The notes beneath the pieces were generated by a model that was not told the DNA's origin, ran no database searches, and worked only from the letters and a program-made list of their open reading frames with translations. Below are positions 54,113 through 63,064 of a stretch of DNA of 64,000 nt, piece by piece. The position numbers and the translations under genes are program-made. The stretch spans positions 62,001 to 126,000 of the forward strand of contig NZ_JALKBY010000002.1 in assembly GCF_023223645.1 (NCBI RefSeq), read 5' to 3'. How positions within the stretch are numbered: position 1 is the first letter of the stretch; each line of letters opens with the position of its first letter. This DNA is from Natroniella sulfidigena. Lineage in GTDB: Bacteria; Bacillota; Halanaerobiia; Halobacteroidales; Halobacteroidaceae.

Positions 54113-55883
54113 ACTTACCTCCAGCCCGCTTGCCAGTAGAACCAAACTTCCCTTTCACTTCTTGCCAGAAAAGCCTAGCCGTCAAACTACCTAAAGCAAA
54201 TACATTCCGTAATCCACTACTATTAGGCCATTTCATTTCATCTTGATCACAGATACTATACTTTCCAAAATCACTCAATCGCTTCTGTAAACTCTCCAAC
54301 CTATCATCCCGCTTCTCTGAAGGGAGTTCATAGATAGCATCAATCTCCTCTAAAATCTGACGAGATTCGGTGATTTTTTCCTTAACTTCAACATATACTT
54401 CTTCATCTAATAAATCCAGTTCATACTTTAATTCATTCAATCCTAAAGCAGAATCATAAGTGGCATTAGCAATTTCATCCCGTGTCATCGAGTCAGTCTC
54501 AAAGCTTAACATATGCTTCCAACTAGGCTGTAATAAAGCCTGACGATGATCTTCTAAAGAATGACAAAGTTTATGGTAACCATACTCCTCTGGGTTCTCA
54601 AAAGCAGGAGAACCAGGATCAAGAAATGGAGCTAACGGAGCTACAAAAGGTACAATCTTACCCTCTCCTATTTCTGGTAGAAGCTCACGACAATAATCAA
54701 CAACATCAACAGCATCCTCATAAGTCTGTTCTGGTAGTCCAACCATAAAGAAGATATCGATCTTGCGACAGCCATTCTCTAATGCCTTTACTAAAGTATC
54801 TTCAAACTTCTCATTAGAAACAGGAAACTTACCACCTTTCCCCTTTCTAATTCGCTCTAAATGAGACTCTACACTTATCTGTAAGCTATAACGATCAGTG
54901 GCATCATCTAAACGCTTAAGATAATCTTCCGAAGCTGGAGCAAAGAGTTCAAAGACAAACTCATTATCAATATCTTCCTTACTTAAGAGATCAAGAAATT
55001 CATTAGCATAATCTTCTCCTCCCATTCGTGGATCATGAACCACAAAGATAGGTGCTTTGGAGAAAGAAGAAATAAACCTAACATCTTCTATCAGCTTACT
55101 AGGCGAACGGAAAGCTGGACCTTTTTTTCTATTAGATACATCTTTGATTGCAGAGCCACAACCTCCGCAGATAGGACAATTAATTGCACATCCTCGAGAG
55201 ATCAATAACATAGTTGTAGGATAGTCAAACCAACCTTGATAAGGAACGACATTCTTCATACTACCATACTTCATCACAGCCTTAAAAACATAATTATAAG
55301 CAGGTAGGGAAGCATAATCCAAATCTTCAGGAACAAACTCAAAATCGTTGACTACCGTCTCCCCATCAGACTTCCAAGTCAAGTTAGGAACAGTACTTAA
55401 ATCCCCACCCTTGTCCAAAGTCTCTAGTAGCTGAAGTAGTGGTTCTTCAGTCGAATCTCCTCTAATCACAAAATCAACTTGAGGATAATCAATCAACTCA
55501 TCATGATAATAAGAAGAACTATACCCCCCAAAAATAACCGGTTTATCAGGGTGATATTTCTTGATCAATTTAGCTATTTCTAAACTTCCATGTGCATGAG
55601 GAAGCCAATGTAAATCAACACCAAAATAACGAGCTTTAGAATTTTTAATAACCTCCTCAGGATCATAACTAGAAGAATCAAGCATTCGATATGCTAAGTT
55701 AATTATTTGAGCATTATACCCATGCCGCTCTAGGTATTCAGCCAGACTAGTAATTCCAATTGGATACATCTCAAAGATAGAAGATGAAGGAATTACATCA
55801 CTGATCGGGCCAAAAACCTCAGGTCGTTCTCGAAAATCATAAACACTGGGTGGATGAAAGAAAATCATATCTTTCCGAAACAT
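54111..55883 (-). CDS. B12-binding radical SAM protein of unknown function
   Basis: This 590-residue protein has an N-terminal cobalamin-binding-like domain (about 10-190, PVIFGGYSSSYYHDELI). A radical SAM barrel follows, with cluster motif SRGCAINCPICGGCG near residue 232, and then a C-terminal region rich in helices. It resembles a B12-radical SAM family that I associate with the name Ta0216 (from memory). The substrate is unknown. Its place between ahbD and ahbC suggests tetrapyrrole chemistry such as methylation or rearrangement. An AGGGAGG-like site precedes the ATG. Confidence 0.83.
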   Translation of the reverse strand: MFRKDMIFFHPPSVYDFRERPEVFGPISDVIPSSSIFEMYPIGITSLAEYLERHGYNAQIINLAYRMLDSSSYDPEEVIKNSKARYFGVDLHWLPHAHGSLEIAKLIKKYHPDKPVIFGGYSSSYYHDELIDYPQVDFVIRGDSTEEPLLQLLETLDKGGDLSTVPNLTWKSDGETVVNDFEFVPEDLDYASLPAYNYVFKAVMKYGSMKNVVPYQGWFDYPTTMLLISRGCAINCPICGGCGSAIKDVSNRKKGPAFRSPSKLIEDVRFISSFSKAPIFVVHDPRMGGEDYANEFLDLLSKEDIDNEFVFELFAPASEDYLKRLDDATDRYSLQISVESHLERIRKGKGGKFPVSNEKFEDTLVKALENGCRKIDIFFMVGLPEQTYEDAVDVVDYCRELLPEIGEGKIVPFVAPLAPFLDPGSPAFENPEEYGYHKLCHSLEDHRQALLQPSWKHMLSFETDSMTRDEIANATYDSALGLNELKYELDLLDEEVYVEVKEKITESRQILEEIDAIYELPSEKRDDRLESLQKRLSDFGKYSICDQDEMKWPNSSGLRNVFALGSLTARLFWQEVKGKFGSTGKRAGGK

Positions 55884-56234
55884 TGAATAAACCCTCCTTA
55901 ATTTAGATTGCCTATATTACTATATCTAAAACCAAATTATTATAATAAAAAATTATAAAGTGACTTTTATAACAATCCAAGATAAAATTACTACTACAAC
56001 AGCTAGGCAAACCTTATTTAAATCTTTTTGCATGCCCTATTATATCATATCAATGCAGTTATTTGAATATATTTCCCCTTGTAAAATTATCTACTCTGCT
56101 TTAAATATCTAACGAAATTCTTCAACCTTTCAATTCCACCCTTTATCCATGGTAATTTGCATTTAATATTTTTTGCCCTTGACTATTCATTATTCACTAT
56201 TCTCTATTAATTGCTCTTGATTAGTTGCTCTCTA
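55884..56234. repeat. Intergenic region with heptad run downstream of ahbC
   Basis: No gene is seen in about 350 bp. Near 56180-56235 there is a heptad run of CTATTCA/TTATTCA type units and the phrase TAATTGCTCTTGATTAG, as in other intergenic repeats. The rest is AT-rich without clear structure. Confidence 0.55.
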
Positions 56235-57434
56235 TTATTTATTTACTACTTTTCCCTTCGTCAACCCAATCTCTTCATCAGTCAGATAACAAGCTGGATC
56301 CTGATGCCAGAAATCTCCATAAATAGCTTCAGCACGTGCTCTAAAGTTACCATTACAGACACCTAGCCATTTACATTTACTACAACGACCCTTTAATAAA
56401 TTTTTACGATCTTTTAAGCCAGCTAAGATCTCATTCTGGGAAGAATCTGTCCAGATCTCACTAAATTTCCTCTCTCTTACATTACCAAAGGTATGGTTTT
56501 GAGTAAATTGATCAGGATGGACATTGCCTAACCAATCAACATTAGCAATCGCAATTCCTGTTCTGTTACCTTCATTTCTCTGTAACAATTCTAAAATCTT
56601 CTCTGCTCGAGCTGGATCTTCTTGCTTCATCTTTAAATAGAGATAGATCCCATCAGCATGATTATCGACCGTTAAGATCTCTTTATCAATTCCTCTCTTT
56701 TGAAAATCAAGTGTTCGTTCTATAATTAAATCCATCACTTTTCTTGACTCTTCTAGAGAAATATCCTCTTTAACCATCTCACTTCCTCGCCCAGAATAGA
56801 CTAAGTGATAGAAACAAGCCCGTGGAATCTGCTCCTCTTCTAATAAGTCAAAAATCTGATCTAATTCTTGGTAATTATGACGATTAATCGTAAAACGCAA
56901 ACCTACCTTCTGATCGATCTCTAAGCAGTTATGAATTCCTTCTAACGCTTTTTTGAAGGCTCCTTCTTTGCCTCTAAATTGATCATTCGTCTCTTCTAGA
57001 CCATCAAGACTGATTCCTACATAGCCAACTCCTATTCCTTTTAACCTCTGAGCAACATCCTTAGTAATCAAAGTTCCATTTGTCGAGATAGTAGGTCTTA
57101 TTCCTTTTTCAGCAGTATATTCAGCTAACTCAAAGATATCATCTCGAATTAAAGGCTCTCCTCCTGAAAATAATAAGACCGGTACATTAAAATCTGCCAG
57201 ATCATCAATAAACTCTTTAGCTTCAGCAGTGCTTAGCTCTCCACTATAATCCTTATAATCAGAATCAGAATAACAATGGGTACAACTTAAATTACAGGTC
57301 CTTGTCATATTCCAAACTACAACTGGCCCCCTATTTTCTAATGCTCCATGTTGTTGGCCCTTAGATTTCTTACTATAACGTAATTTATCTCCAAACTTCT
57401 CCTTACCACCTAGCAGCTTAGATACTCCAATCAT
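56235..57434 (-). CDS. ahbC: Radical SAM 12,18-didecarboxysiroheme deacetylase AhbC-like
   Basis: This 399-residue NirJ-family radical SAM protein should remove the acetate side chains from didecarboxysiroheme to give iron-coproporphyrin III. The first cluster is MTRTCNLSCTHC and the second CSKCKWLGVCNGNFRARAE. TVDNHADGIYLYL and HPDQF are family segments. The ATG at 57434 follows GGAG by six bases. With AhbA, AhbB and AhbD it completes the haem branch from siroheme. Confidence 0.9.
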   Translation of the reverse strand: MIGVSKLLGGKEKFGDKLRYSKKSKGQQHGALENRGPVVVWNMTRTCNLSCTHCYSDSDYKDYSGELSTAEAKEFIDDLADFNVPVLLFSGGEPLIRDDIFELAEYTAEKGIRPTISTNGTLITKDVAQRLKGIGVGYVGISLDGLEETNDQFRGKEGAFKKALEGIHNCLEIDQKVGLRFTINRHNYQELDQIFDLLEEEQIPRACFYHLVYSGRGSEMVKEDISLEESRKVMDLIIERTLDFQKRGIDKEILTVDNHADGIYLYLKMKQEDPARAEKILELLQRNEGNRTGIAIANVDWLGNVHPDQFTQNHTFGNVRERKFSEIWTDSSQNEILAGLKDRKNLLKGRCSKCKWLGVCNGNFRARAEAIYGDFWHQDPACYLTDEEIGLTKGKVVNK

Positions 57435-57654
57435 AATTAACTCCACTCCCTTTATCTAATTATCTAAAGTAACTTCTTAATAGTATATACTTTTACAATT
57501 CTTATAATATATACTTCCACACTATATACTTCTTACTTCTTGACTTTATATCCTGCCTCAGTAATTAAAAACATTCATTATCCTGCTTTGTTTGAATTTC
57601 TCATATAAGATATATAAATTGTAGGATATTCAACCTTCCAATTTTCAGATGCCT

Positions 57655-57712
57655 TATGCTTTTGACCTCACTCACACTCCCACACATAACTGACACAATA
57701 TTGTATATAAAG
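57655..57712. repeat. Intergenic element end with CTCACAC arm
   Basis: GACCTCACTCACACTCCCAC followed by ACACAATATTGTATATAAAG matches the right end of the element at 2446 and the common terminal sequence. No gene is seen between 57435 and 57753. Confidence 0.55.
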
Positions 57713-57718
57713 AAAAAA

Positions 57719-57737
57719 GATACGGTTGGCCCGTACC
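57719..57737 (-). terminator. Intrinsic terminator of the PhnCDE-type transporter operon
   Basis: GGTACGG and CCGTATC pair around GCCAA and run into six T on the minus strand, 17 bases after the stop codon. It contains the iterated TTGGCCC motif in its loop. Confidence 0.8.
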
Positions 57738-57753
57738 TTTAGCTACTACTAGC

Positions 57754-58488
57754 TTAAGAATAAATCCGCTCTAACATCTTCTTATTTAAGTTATCAGGTG
57801 AATCATTATAGACTATCTTCCCGTGCTTAATCCCGATTATTCTATTAGCAAAGCTCTTAGCTAATTCAACATTATGAATAGAGATCAACATAGTAATCTT
57901 CTGTTTTTGGTTAATTTCTGTCAATAAACTCATGATTTTTTCTGCCGTTACAGGATCTAAACTAGAAACCGGCTCATCACCTAAGATTAATCTAGGCTCT
58001 TGGGTTAAAGCTCTAGCAATACCAACCCTTTGGCGTTGGCCCCCACTTAAATCTCTAACCTTAGCAGTTTCATATCCAGCTAACCCTACTCTAGCCAATG
58101 CTTCTTGGGCTAATTTAATTTCACCCTCTGAATAATTTTGTAATAATATCTTCAAGTAATTTAAATAACCAAACCTACCAACTAAAACATTAGTTAAAAC
58201 TGATAAACGCTCTATGAGATTATATTCTTGAAAGATCATCCCTACATCTCTTCTATACCTTCTTAAATCATTCTTCTTTAATTTTCTAATATTCTTTTCA
58301 TACCAATATAGTTGACCAGAATTAGGCTCAATCAATCGATTAATACAACGAATTAATGTTGATTTTCCCGCACCACTCGTACCTAAGATTACTACAAACT
58401 CACCTTGCTTAACCTCTAAATTAATATCCTTTAAAACATAATCCTCTTTCTTAGAGTACCTCTTTGCTAAAGATTCAATTGCTAACAT
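57754..58488 (-). CDS. PhnC-type ABC transporter ATP-binding protein
   Basis: This 244-residue ATPase has Walker A LGTSGAGKSTLIRCINRL, signature LSGGQRQRVGIARAL and Walker B LILGDEPVSSLDP. The GDEPVSSLDP form and the insert after the Q-loop are typical of PhnC. Its start codon touches the phnE stop codon. Relatives transport phosphonate, phosphite or related oxyanions. The position after aprBA makes a sulfur oxyanion possible. Confidence 0.9.
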   Translation of the reverse strand: MLAIESLAKRYSKKEDYVLKDINLEVKQGEFVVILGTSGAGKSTLIRCINRLIEPNSGQLYWYEKNIRKLKKNDLRRYRRDVGMIFQEYNLIERLSVLTNVLVGRFGYLNYLKILLQNYSEGEIKLAQEALARVGLAGYETAKVRDLSGGQRQRVGIARALTQEPRLILGDEPVSSLDPVTAEKIMSLLTEINQKQKITMLISIHNVELAKSFANRIIGIKHGKIVYNDSPDNLNKKMLERIYS

Positions 58489-59256
58489 TTAAATCACCTT
58501 CGTTCTAATTAATGAACTTATATAATCAATTCCAATCACCATAATTAAAATTATCAAGGTATCGACTAATACCTTCTGATAGGCAAAAATTCTAAAGTGA
58601 ATAAATAATAATTGTCCAATTCCACCAGCACCAATGAGCCCTAAGATTAAAGAAGCTCTAATATTAACTTCAAATCTATAAAAAGTCTCCGAAAGAATAT
58701 CAGGCATTATCTGGGGTAAAATACCAAAGGTAATTACTGAAAGATTAGAAGCACCTACACTCAAAATTGCTTCTTGACTACCCTTATCGGCAGCTTCTAT
58801 CTTCTCTGAAATTAATTTACCTAAAACACCTATATTATGAAATATTAAAGCTAAAGCACCTGCAAAAGGTCCTAATCCTAAAGCCGGAATTAAAACTAAA
58901 GCAAATACTATCTCAGGAACTGATCTTAAAAAACTTAAAAAACCCCTGACTAAACTATAAATTCCTTCCCAAGGAGTCGTATTCTTAGCAGCTAAAAAAC
59001 TAAGTGGTAAAGCTACCAATAATGAAAAAGAGGTTCCTACTATAGCAATCTGTAAGGTGATTATCGCCTCTCCTAAGACCTTATTTAAAATTGACCAATC
59101 AGGAGGAAACCATCTTGTAGCAATAAATTCTATCGTATTTCCAATCTTAAGTAACCTTCTAAGATCAAACCCTACTCCTCTCAAACTCCAAAGATGTACT
59201 ATAGCAATCAAAGAAATAATTAAAACAGTTTTCACTTTCTTATTCTCTAAATCCAT
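58489..59256 (-). CDS. PhnE-type ABC transporter permease
   Basis: This 255-residue permease has about six helices and the coupling segment KGSQEAILSVGASNLSVITFGILPQ. IEFIATRWFPPDWSILNKVLGEAIITLQIAI is a PhnE hallmark. The ATG at 59256 lies four bases after the phnD stop codon. The longer frame that would overlap phnD was rejected. Confidence 0.88.
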   Translation of the reverse strand: MDLENKKVKTVLIISLIAIVHLWSLRGVGFDLRRLLKIGNTIEFIATRWFPPDWSILNKVLGEAIITLQIAIVGTSFSLLVALPLSFLAAKNTTPWEGIYSLVRGFLSFLRSVPEIVFALVLIPALGLGPFAGALALIFHNIGVLGKLISEKIEAADKGSQEAILSVGASNLSVITFGILPQIMPDILSETFYRFEVNIRASLILGLIGAGGIGQLLFIHFRIFAYQKVLVDTLIILIMVIGIDYISSLIRTKVI

Positions 59257-59260
59257 CTCT

Positions 59261-60151
59261 TTAAATCCTACCTTCTTCTTTAGCTGCTTCCCTAATTGGT
59301 TCGTAATCTTCATCTACTGCTTTAGTAAAACCACTAGCTCCGAAAGCATCTAAAACCTCTTGATTATCAATCTTATAAAAGGCTTCTCTAATCTGATCAA
59401 TTAATTCTTCTTCAACATCTCTACTTACTGCCCAAGGATACTGAAATAATTTTTCTGATCTCCAAATCACCTTAAATTTATCCCCATCAATAACTTCATT
59501 TGCTACTAAAGTATCAAAGATAGCACTATCAATAGCCCCTGCATCAACTTGCTGATCTTGTACTGCTAAAGCTGTCGCATCATGAGAGCCAGTATATGTC
59601 AATGAGTTAAAAGCATCATCTATATTAATTCCATCTTCTTTAAAAGCTATATTAGGAATTAAACCTCCCGAGGTAGAGCTTGGATCACCAAAAGCTACAT
59701 CTAATTCATCAGCTTTTGCAATCAAATCATTTAAAGAATCGAGTGGGGAATCCTTATGAGTTACTATGTAGGAATAATAATATGGGGTATCATCTACTAG
59801 TTGAGTAATAATTGCTTGAGCCCCTACCTGCTGATTTGCTATAACATAAGTTAACGGGCCAAAATAAGCCATATCAATCTGTCCATAATTCATCGCCTCT
59901 ACTACCCCATTATAATCTGGATAAGTATCAATCTGTACTTGCTTGTCCAACTCTACTTTTAGATGATCCGTTAATTTTTCTATTGCTGGTGCCATCTCTC
60001 CCTGAGTTTGAGCAGGAATTAATCCTATAGTAAACTCCTCTTCTCCAACGCTAATTCCAAATAACCAATTAAGAAATCCAGCCCTTGCTACTGGAACCAC
60101 TATTAATGTTAATGATAAAACTAATACCACTGTTAATAATCTTTTCTTCAT
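59261..60151 (-). CDS. PhnD-type oxyanion-binding protein
   Basis: This 296-residue protein has a cleavable signal peptide (about residues 1-24, ending ARA) and no lipobox cysteine. TIGLIPAQTQGEMAPAIEKL, IDMAYFGPLTYVIA and GDPSSTSGGLIP are PhnD/PtxB-family segments; the last contacts the oxyanion. A soluble binding protein is unusual for a monoderm, so the cell may have an outer membrane as Halanaerobiales do. A ligand other than phosphonate, such as sulfate or sulfite, is possible from context. Confidence 0.88.
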   Translation of the reverse strand: MKKRLLTVVLVLSLTLIVVPVARAGFLNWLFGISVGEEEFTIGLIPAQTQGEMAPAIEKLTDHLKVELDKQVQIDTYPDYNGVVEAMNYGQIDMAYFGPLTYVIANQQVGAQAIITQLVDDTPYYYSYIVTHKDSPLDSLNDLIAKADELDVAFGDPSSTSGGLIPNIAFKEDGINIDDAFNSLTYTGSHDATALAVQDQQVDAGAIDSAIFDTLVANEVIDGDKFKVIWRSEKLFQYPWAVSRDVEEELIDQIREAFYKIDNQEVLDAFGASGFTKAVDEDYEPIREAAKEEGRI

Positions 60152-60275
60152 CTTCCCCCCCTAATTCAAAACAAAGATTAGAATATCTTATTATTAATAT
60201 AAAAAATTATAGAGCAAAGAATAAATTCACTCTATAATTCATAAATTCACTAAATTATTTAATTTTCCTGCTTCT

Positions 60276-60587
60276 TTAAACATTTATTTTGAACTTTTCA
60301 ACCGATCCATCAACTTTATTTAAATACCAAATAATTTTTCCATCTTTCTTCTCAGCTTGTAAAGTAGAACCCCTACCACCAATTTCAGCTGGCAAACAAA
60401 TCTCAATAGCCTGTTTTGGACACTCCTTAACACAAGCAGCACAGTCCCAACAGTCCCGCTTTTCTCTAATCTCTGCTTTATCTGTAGCGTTCTTATACAA
60501 TAGATTCCCTGGACAGATTCTAACACATAAAGGTTCCTTAGATTTACCACAGCCATTACACAGCTCCTTATTAATCTCAACTGCCAT
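60276..60587 (-). CDS. aprB: Adenylylsulfate reductase beta subunit, short form
   Basis: This 103-residue ferredoxin-like subunit passes electrons to AprA. Two clusters are bound by CNGCGKSKEPLCVRICPGN and CWDCAACVKECP. Classical dissimilatory AprB is about 150 residues with a longer tail; this short type resembles those in clostridial sulfate-assimilation operons. It overlaps the end of aprA by 11 bases. Confidence 0.9.
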   Translation of the reverse strand: MAVEINKELCNGCGKSKEPLCVRICPGNLLYKNATDKAEIREKRDCWDCAACVKECPKQAIEICLPAEIGGRGSTLQAEKKDGKIIWYLNKVDGSVEKFKINV

Positions 60588-62274
60588 CTAGATCACCCAG
60601 CTTAATATGTTCTCTTTCAACTATTTCAATCTGATCTCTTTTTTGATCATAAACGGAGTTAACAAATTTAAACCAATTTTGATCATCACGCTCAGGATAA
60701 TCAAGGCGCTGTTGATAAGACTTCCATCTAGTCTCTTTTCTATATAGTAAATGCTCCACAAGGACTCTTGCCACAATAACTCGATCTATAACTTCATGTA
60801 AATTCATTAATTGATGTAAATTTTCAGCTTTTCCAGAAGCTAAATCTTGATCTAAAATCTTTAATAATCTTCTAGCTTGTAATAGCTTCTCTTCATGTAA
60901 TTGATAATTAGTACTCAATCCACCAGCATACTCATCCATTATCTTCTGTAACCGCTCTTCAAGCTCAGATGGGCCAACACCTTCTTCGCATTCTAATGGA
61001 GCATAGACTCGCTCAAGCTCTTCTGACAACTCTTTAGATTGAGACTCTGTCAGATCAACCCCTTGAATATACTCTAACGCATCTAAGACTGCAATCTCAC
61101 CCTCAGCCATAGCACCAGTCACATACTTCTTAGGAGCTCCTCCAGCAACATCACCAGCAGCATATAAGCCATCTAAGGTCGTACGCCGCTTAGTATCAAT
61201 CCAGTAGCCAGCCTGGGCATGACCACCGACCAAATATGGTTCCGTACCATAGATCTCAACCGGTTCATCCTGTGGTTCTATCTCTCGATCAGCCCACTGT
61301 AAGATAATTCCTGGTGACATATTCAAAAACATCTCTTTGATCCTCTGATTATCCTCTTCATCTAAATGAGTAATATCCAAGTAACATGGCCCACGCCCTG
61401 CCTTATTCTCTTCTATAGTAGCATACAAACGTAAAGGAGTAGTATTTTTCTCATAATTAGTCTGATATTCTTCTCCTAAAGCATTGATCTGTCGAGCATT
61501 AAAACCTTGAGCAATCGTTCCGGTTGGAGAGATGACATCCTTAACCCGCAAAGCGATAAATCGCATCTCAAAGGTTGTCATTTCAGCTCCAGCTCTTAGA
61601 CCCATAGCATAGCCTGCTCCAGTATTAAATGGTGGGTACCACATCTTATGGCGTGCTTGCCCAGGATTATTAGGTCGATAGATTCCTGCAGCTCCACCAG
61701 TAGCACAGATCACCGCCTTAGCCTTAATCAGATAAAACTTATTATCACGAACCGAAAAACCATAAGCTCCCTTGATTTGATCATCTTCTACTAGATAATT
61801 AGTTATATTGACTCGGTTTAAAACATCTACTCCACTATCCCTGACAGCTTGAGCCATAATTGGCTTGATATTCTCCCCTTTAATCTGAACACTTCTCGTA
61901 CCCCGCGGAAGAAAATTACCATCTTCATCCTTCAAAAAAGGTAGGCCCCATTGATCCAACTTATCAGCAGCCCGATTCAGACCTTGAGCTAGAGTATAAA
62001 TTAGATCATCCCTAACCAACTCTTCTGAATCCTGCTTAATATAATCTAAAAAATCCTGAGGGCCAACACCAGGGTTCAAATAAGCATTGATGGCATTGAT
62101 TCCTGCTGCTAGACAACCACTCCGCTCAATATGGGCCTTGTCAACAATCAAAACATCAACTTCTGGGTCTTCTTCTTTGGCCCTTACTCCAGCATAACAA
62201 CCAGCAGCTCCACCACCAATAATTAAGATATCAGTTGTCAGTTCAACTACTTCAAATTGCTCCATCTTTATCAT
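60577..62274 (-). CDS. aprA: Adenylylsulfate reductase alpha subunit
   Basis: This 565-residue flavoprotein reduces APS to sulfite and AMP. The FAD motif is ILIIGGGAAGCYAGVRA, and FAD contacts follow in ERSGCLAAGINAINAYL and GLYAAGDVAGGAPKKYVTGA. It is shorter than the enzymes of sulfate reducers (about 620-670). It lies between cysC and aprB. The order sat-cysC-aprA-aprB with a transporter is like assimilation clusters known from Clostridium. Confidence 0.92.
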   Translation of the reverse strand: MIKMEQFEVVELTTDILIIGGGAAGCYAGVRAKEEDPEVDVLIVDKAHIERSGCLAAGINAINAYLNPGVGPQDFLDYIKQDSEELVRDDLIYTLAQGLNRAADKLDQWGLPFLKDEDGNFLPRGTRSVQIKGENIKPIMAQAVRDSGVDVLNRVNITNYLVEDDQIKGAYGFSVRDNKFYLIKAKAVICATGGAAGIYRPNNPGQARHKMWYPPFNTGAGYAMGLRAGAEMTTFEMRFIALRVKDVISPTGTIAQGFNARQINALGEEYQTNYEKNTTPLRLYATIEENKAGRGPCYLDITHLDEEDNQRIKEMFLNMSPGIILQWADREIEPQDEPVEIYGTEPYLVGGHAQAGYWIDTKRRTTLDGLYAAGDVAGGAPKKYVTGAMAEGEIAVLDALEYIQGVDLTESQSKELSEELERVYAPLECEEGVGPSELEERLQKIMDEYAGGLSTNYQLHEEKLLQARRLLKILDQDLASGKAENLHQLMNLHEVIDRVIVARVLVEHLLYRKETRWKSYQQRLDYPERDDQNWFKFVNSVYDQKRDQIEIVEREHIKLGDLDGS

Positions 62275-62280
62275 CCTTAA

Positions 62281-62823
62281 TTAAATATAATTCTGTTCTG
62301 CTAAGTAATCAATTACCTTCTGAGCACTCTCTTCTAATGTCTCTTGATCCGTTCTTAATTCCAAATCAGGGTTCTCTGGAGCCTGATAAGGATCAGAGAT
62401 ACCAGTAAAGTTAGCTATCTTACCATCCCTAGCCTGTTGATAAAGCCCCTTCACATCTCGCTCTTCACAGACCTCTAAAGGAGGATTGACAAAGACTTCA
62501 ACAAACTCCCCTACCTCTTCAATCTCCTGACGAGCATAATCACGTGCTGAACGATAAGGAGAGATAAAAGAACATAAAGTAACCACATCATGCTTAGTCA
62601 ATAACTTAGCCACAAAGGTATTTCTTTTTATATTTTCATTACGATCTTCCTTGCTAAAACCTAAATCACTAGTCAAAGATTCACGTACAATATCTCCATC
62701 CAAGCGCTGTACTCTAGTATTTCGCTTTTGTAATTGCTTCTCTACTTCTACAGCCACAGTCGTCTTACCAGCTCCACTTAAGCCAGTAAACCAGACAGTC
62801 ACACCACGATTAGTTTGACACAT
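62281..62823 (-). CDS. cysC: Adenylylsulfate kinase
   Basis: This 180-residue kinase phosphorylates APS to PAPS. The P-loop is WFTGLSGAGKTTVA, LDGDIVRESLTSDLGF binds APS, and the catalytic Ser lies in SFISPYRSAR. All key residues are present. With AprAB using APS directly, PAPS is not needed for reduction, so the kinase may serve another branch. It lies six bases upstream of aprA. Confidence 0.94.
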   Translation of the reverse strand: MCQTNRGVTVWFTGLSGAGKTTVAVEVEKQLQKRNTRVQRLDGDIVRESLTSDLGFSKEDRNENIKRNTFVAKLLTKHDVVTLCSFISPYRSARDYARQEIEEVGEFVEVFVNPPLEVCEERDVKGLYQQARDGKIANFTGISDPYQAPENPDLELRTDQETLEESAQKVIDYLAEQNYI

Positions 62824-62839
62824 ACTACCCCCACCTTTG

Positions 62840-63062
62840 AACTTCAGTTTATAGTTTATAATTGATAGTTGAATTCGAAACCTAAAAACCTACTAAACAA
62901 TTAAATTAACTGACTTTAATTTTAAGCTTTTTAATTCTTAATTGTACATTGTTCATTGTCAATTGTCCATTAGCTTTATCAACTATCAATTTATTTTAAC
63001 TATTCATTGCTATTCACTATTCACTATTCACTATTCACTCTTCACTCTTCTCTATTCTCTGC
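62840..63062. repeat. Palindromic and heptad intergenic element between sat and cysC
   Basis: Left units AATTGATAGTTGAATTCG pair with TCATTGTCAATTGTCC on the right. A long heptad run of TTCACTA units (about 63000-63060) follows and reaches the sat stop codon. Confidence 0.65.
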
Positions 63063-63064
63063 TC

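Noticed and set aside
57754-60151. Confident assignment as a phosphonate transporter
   Set aside because: The family fits PhnCDE, but there are no C-P lyase or phosphonatase genes nearby, and the sulfur context argues for keeping the substrate open.
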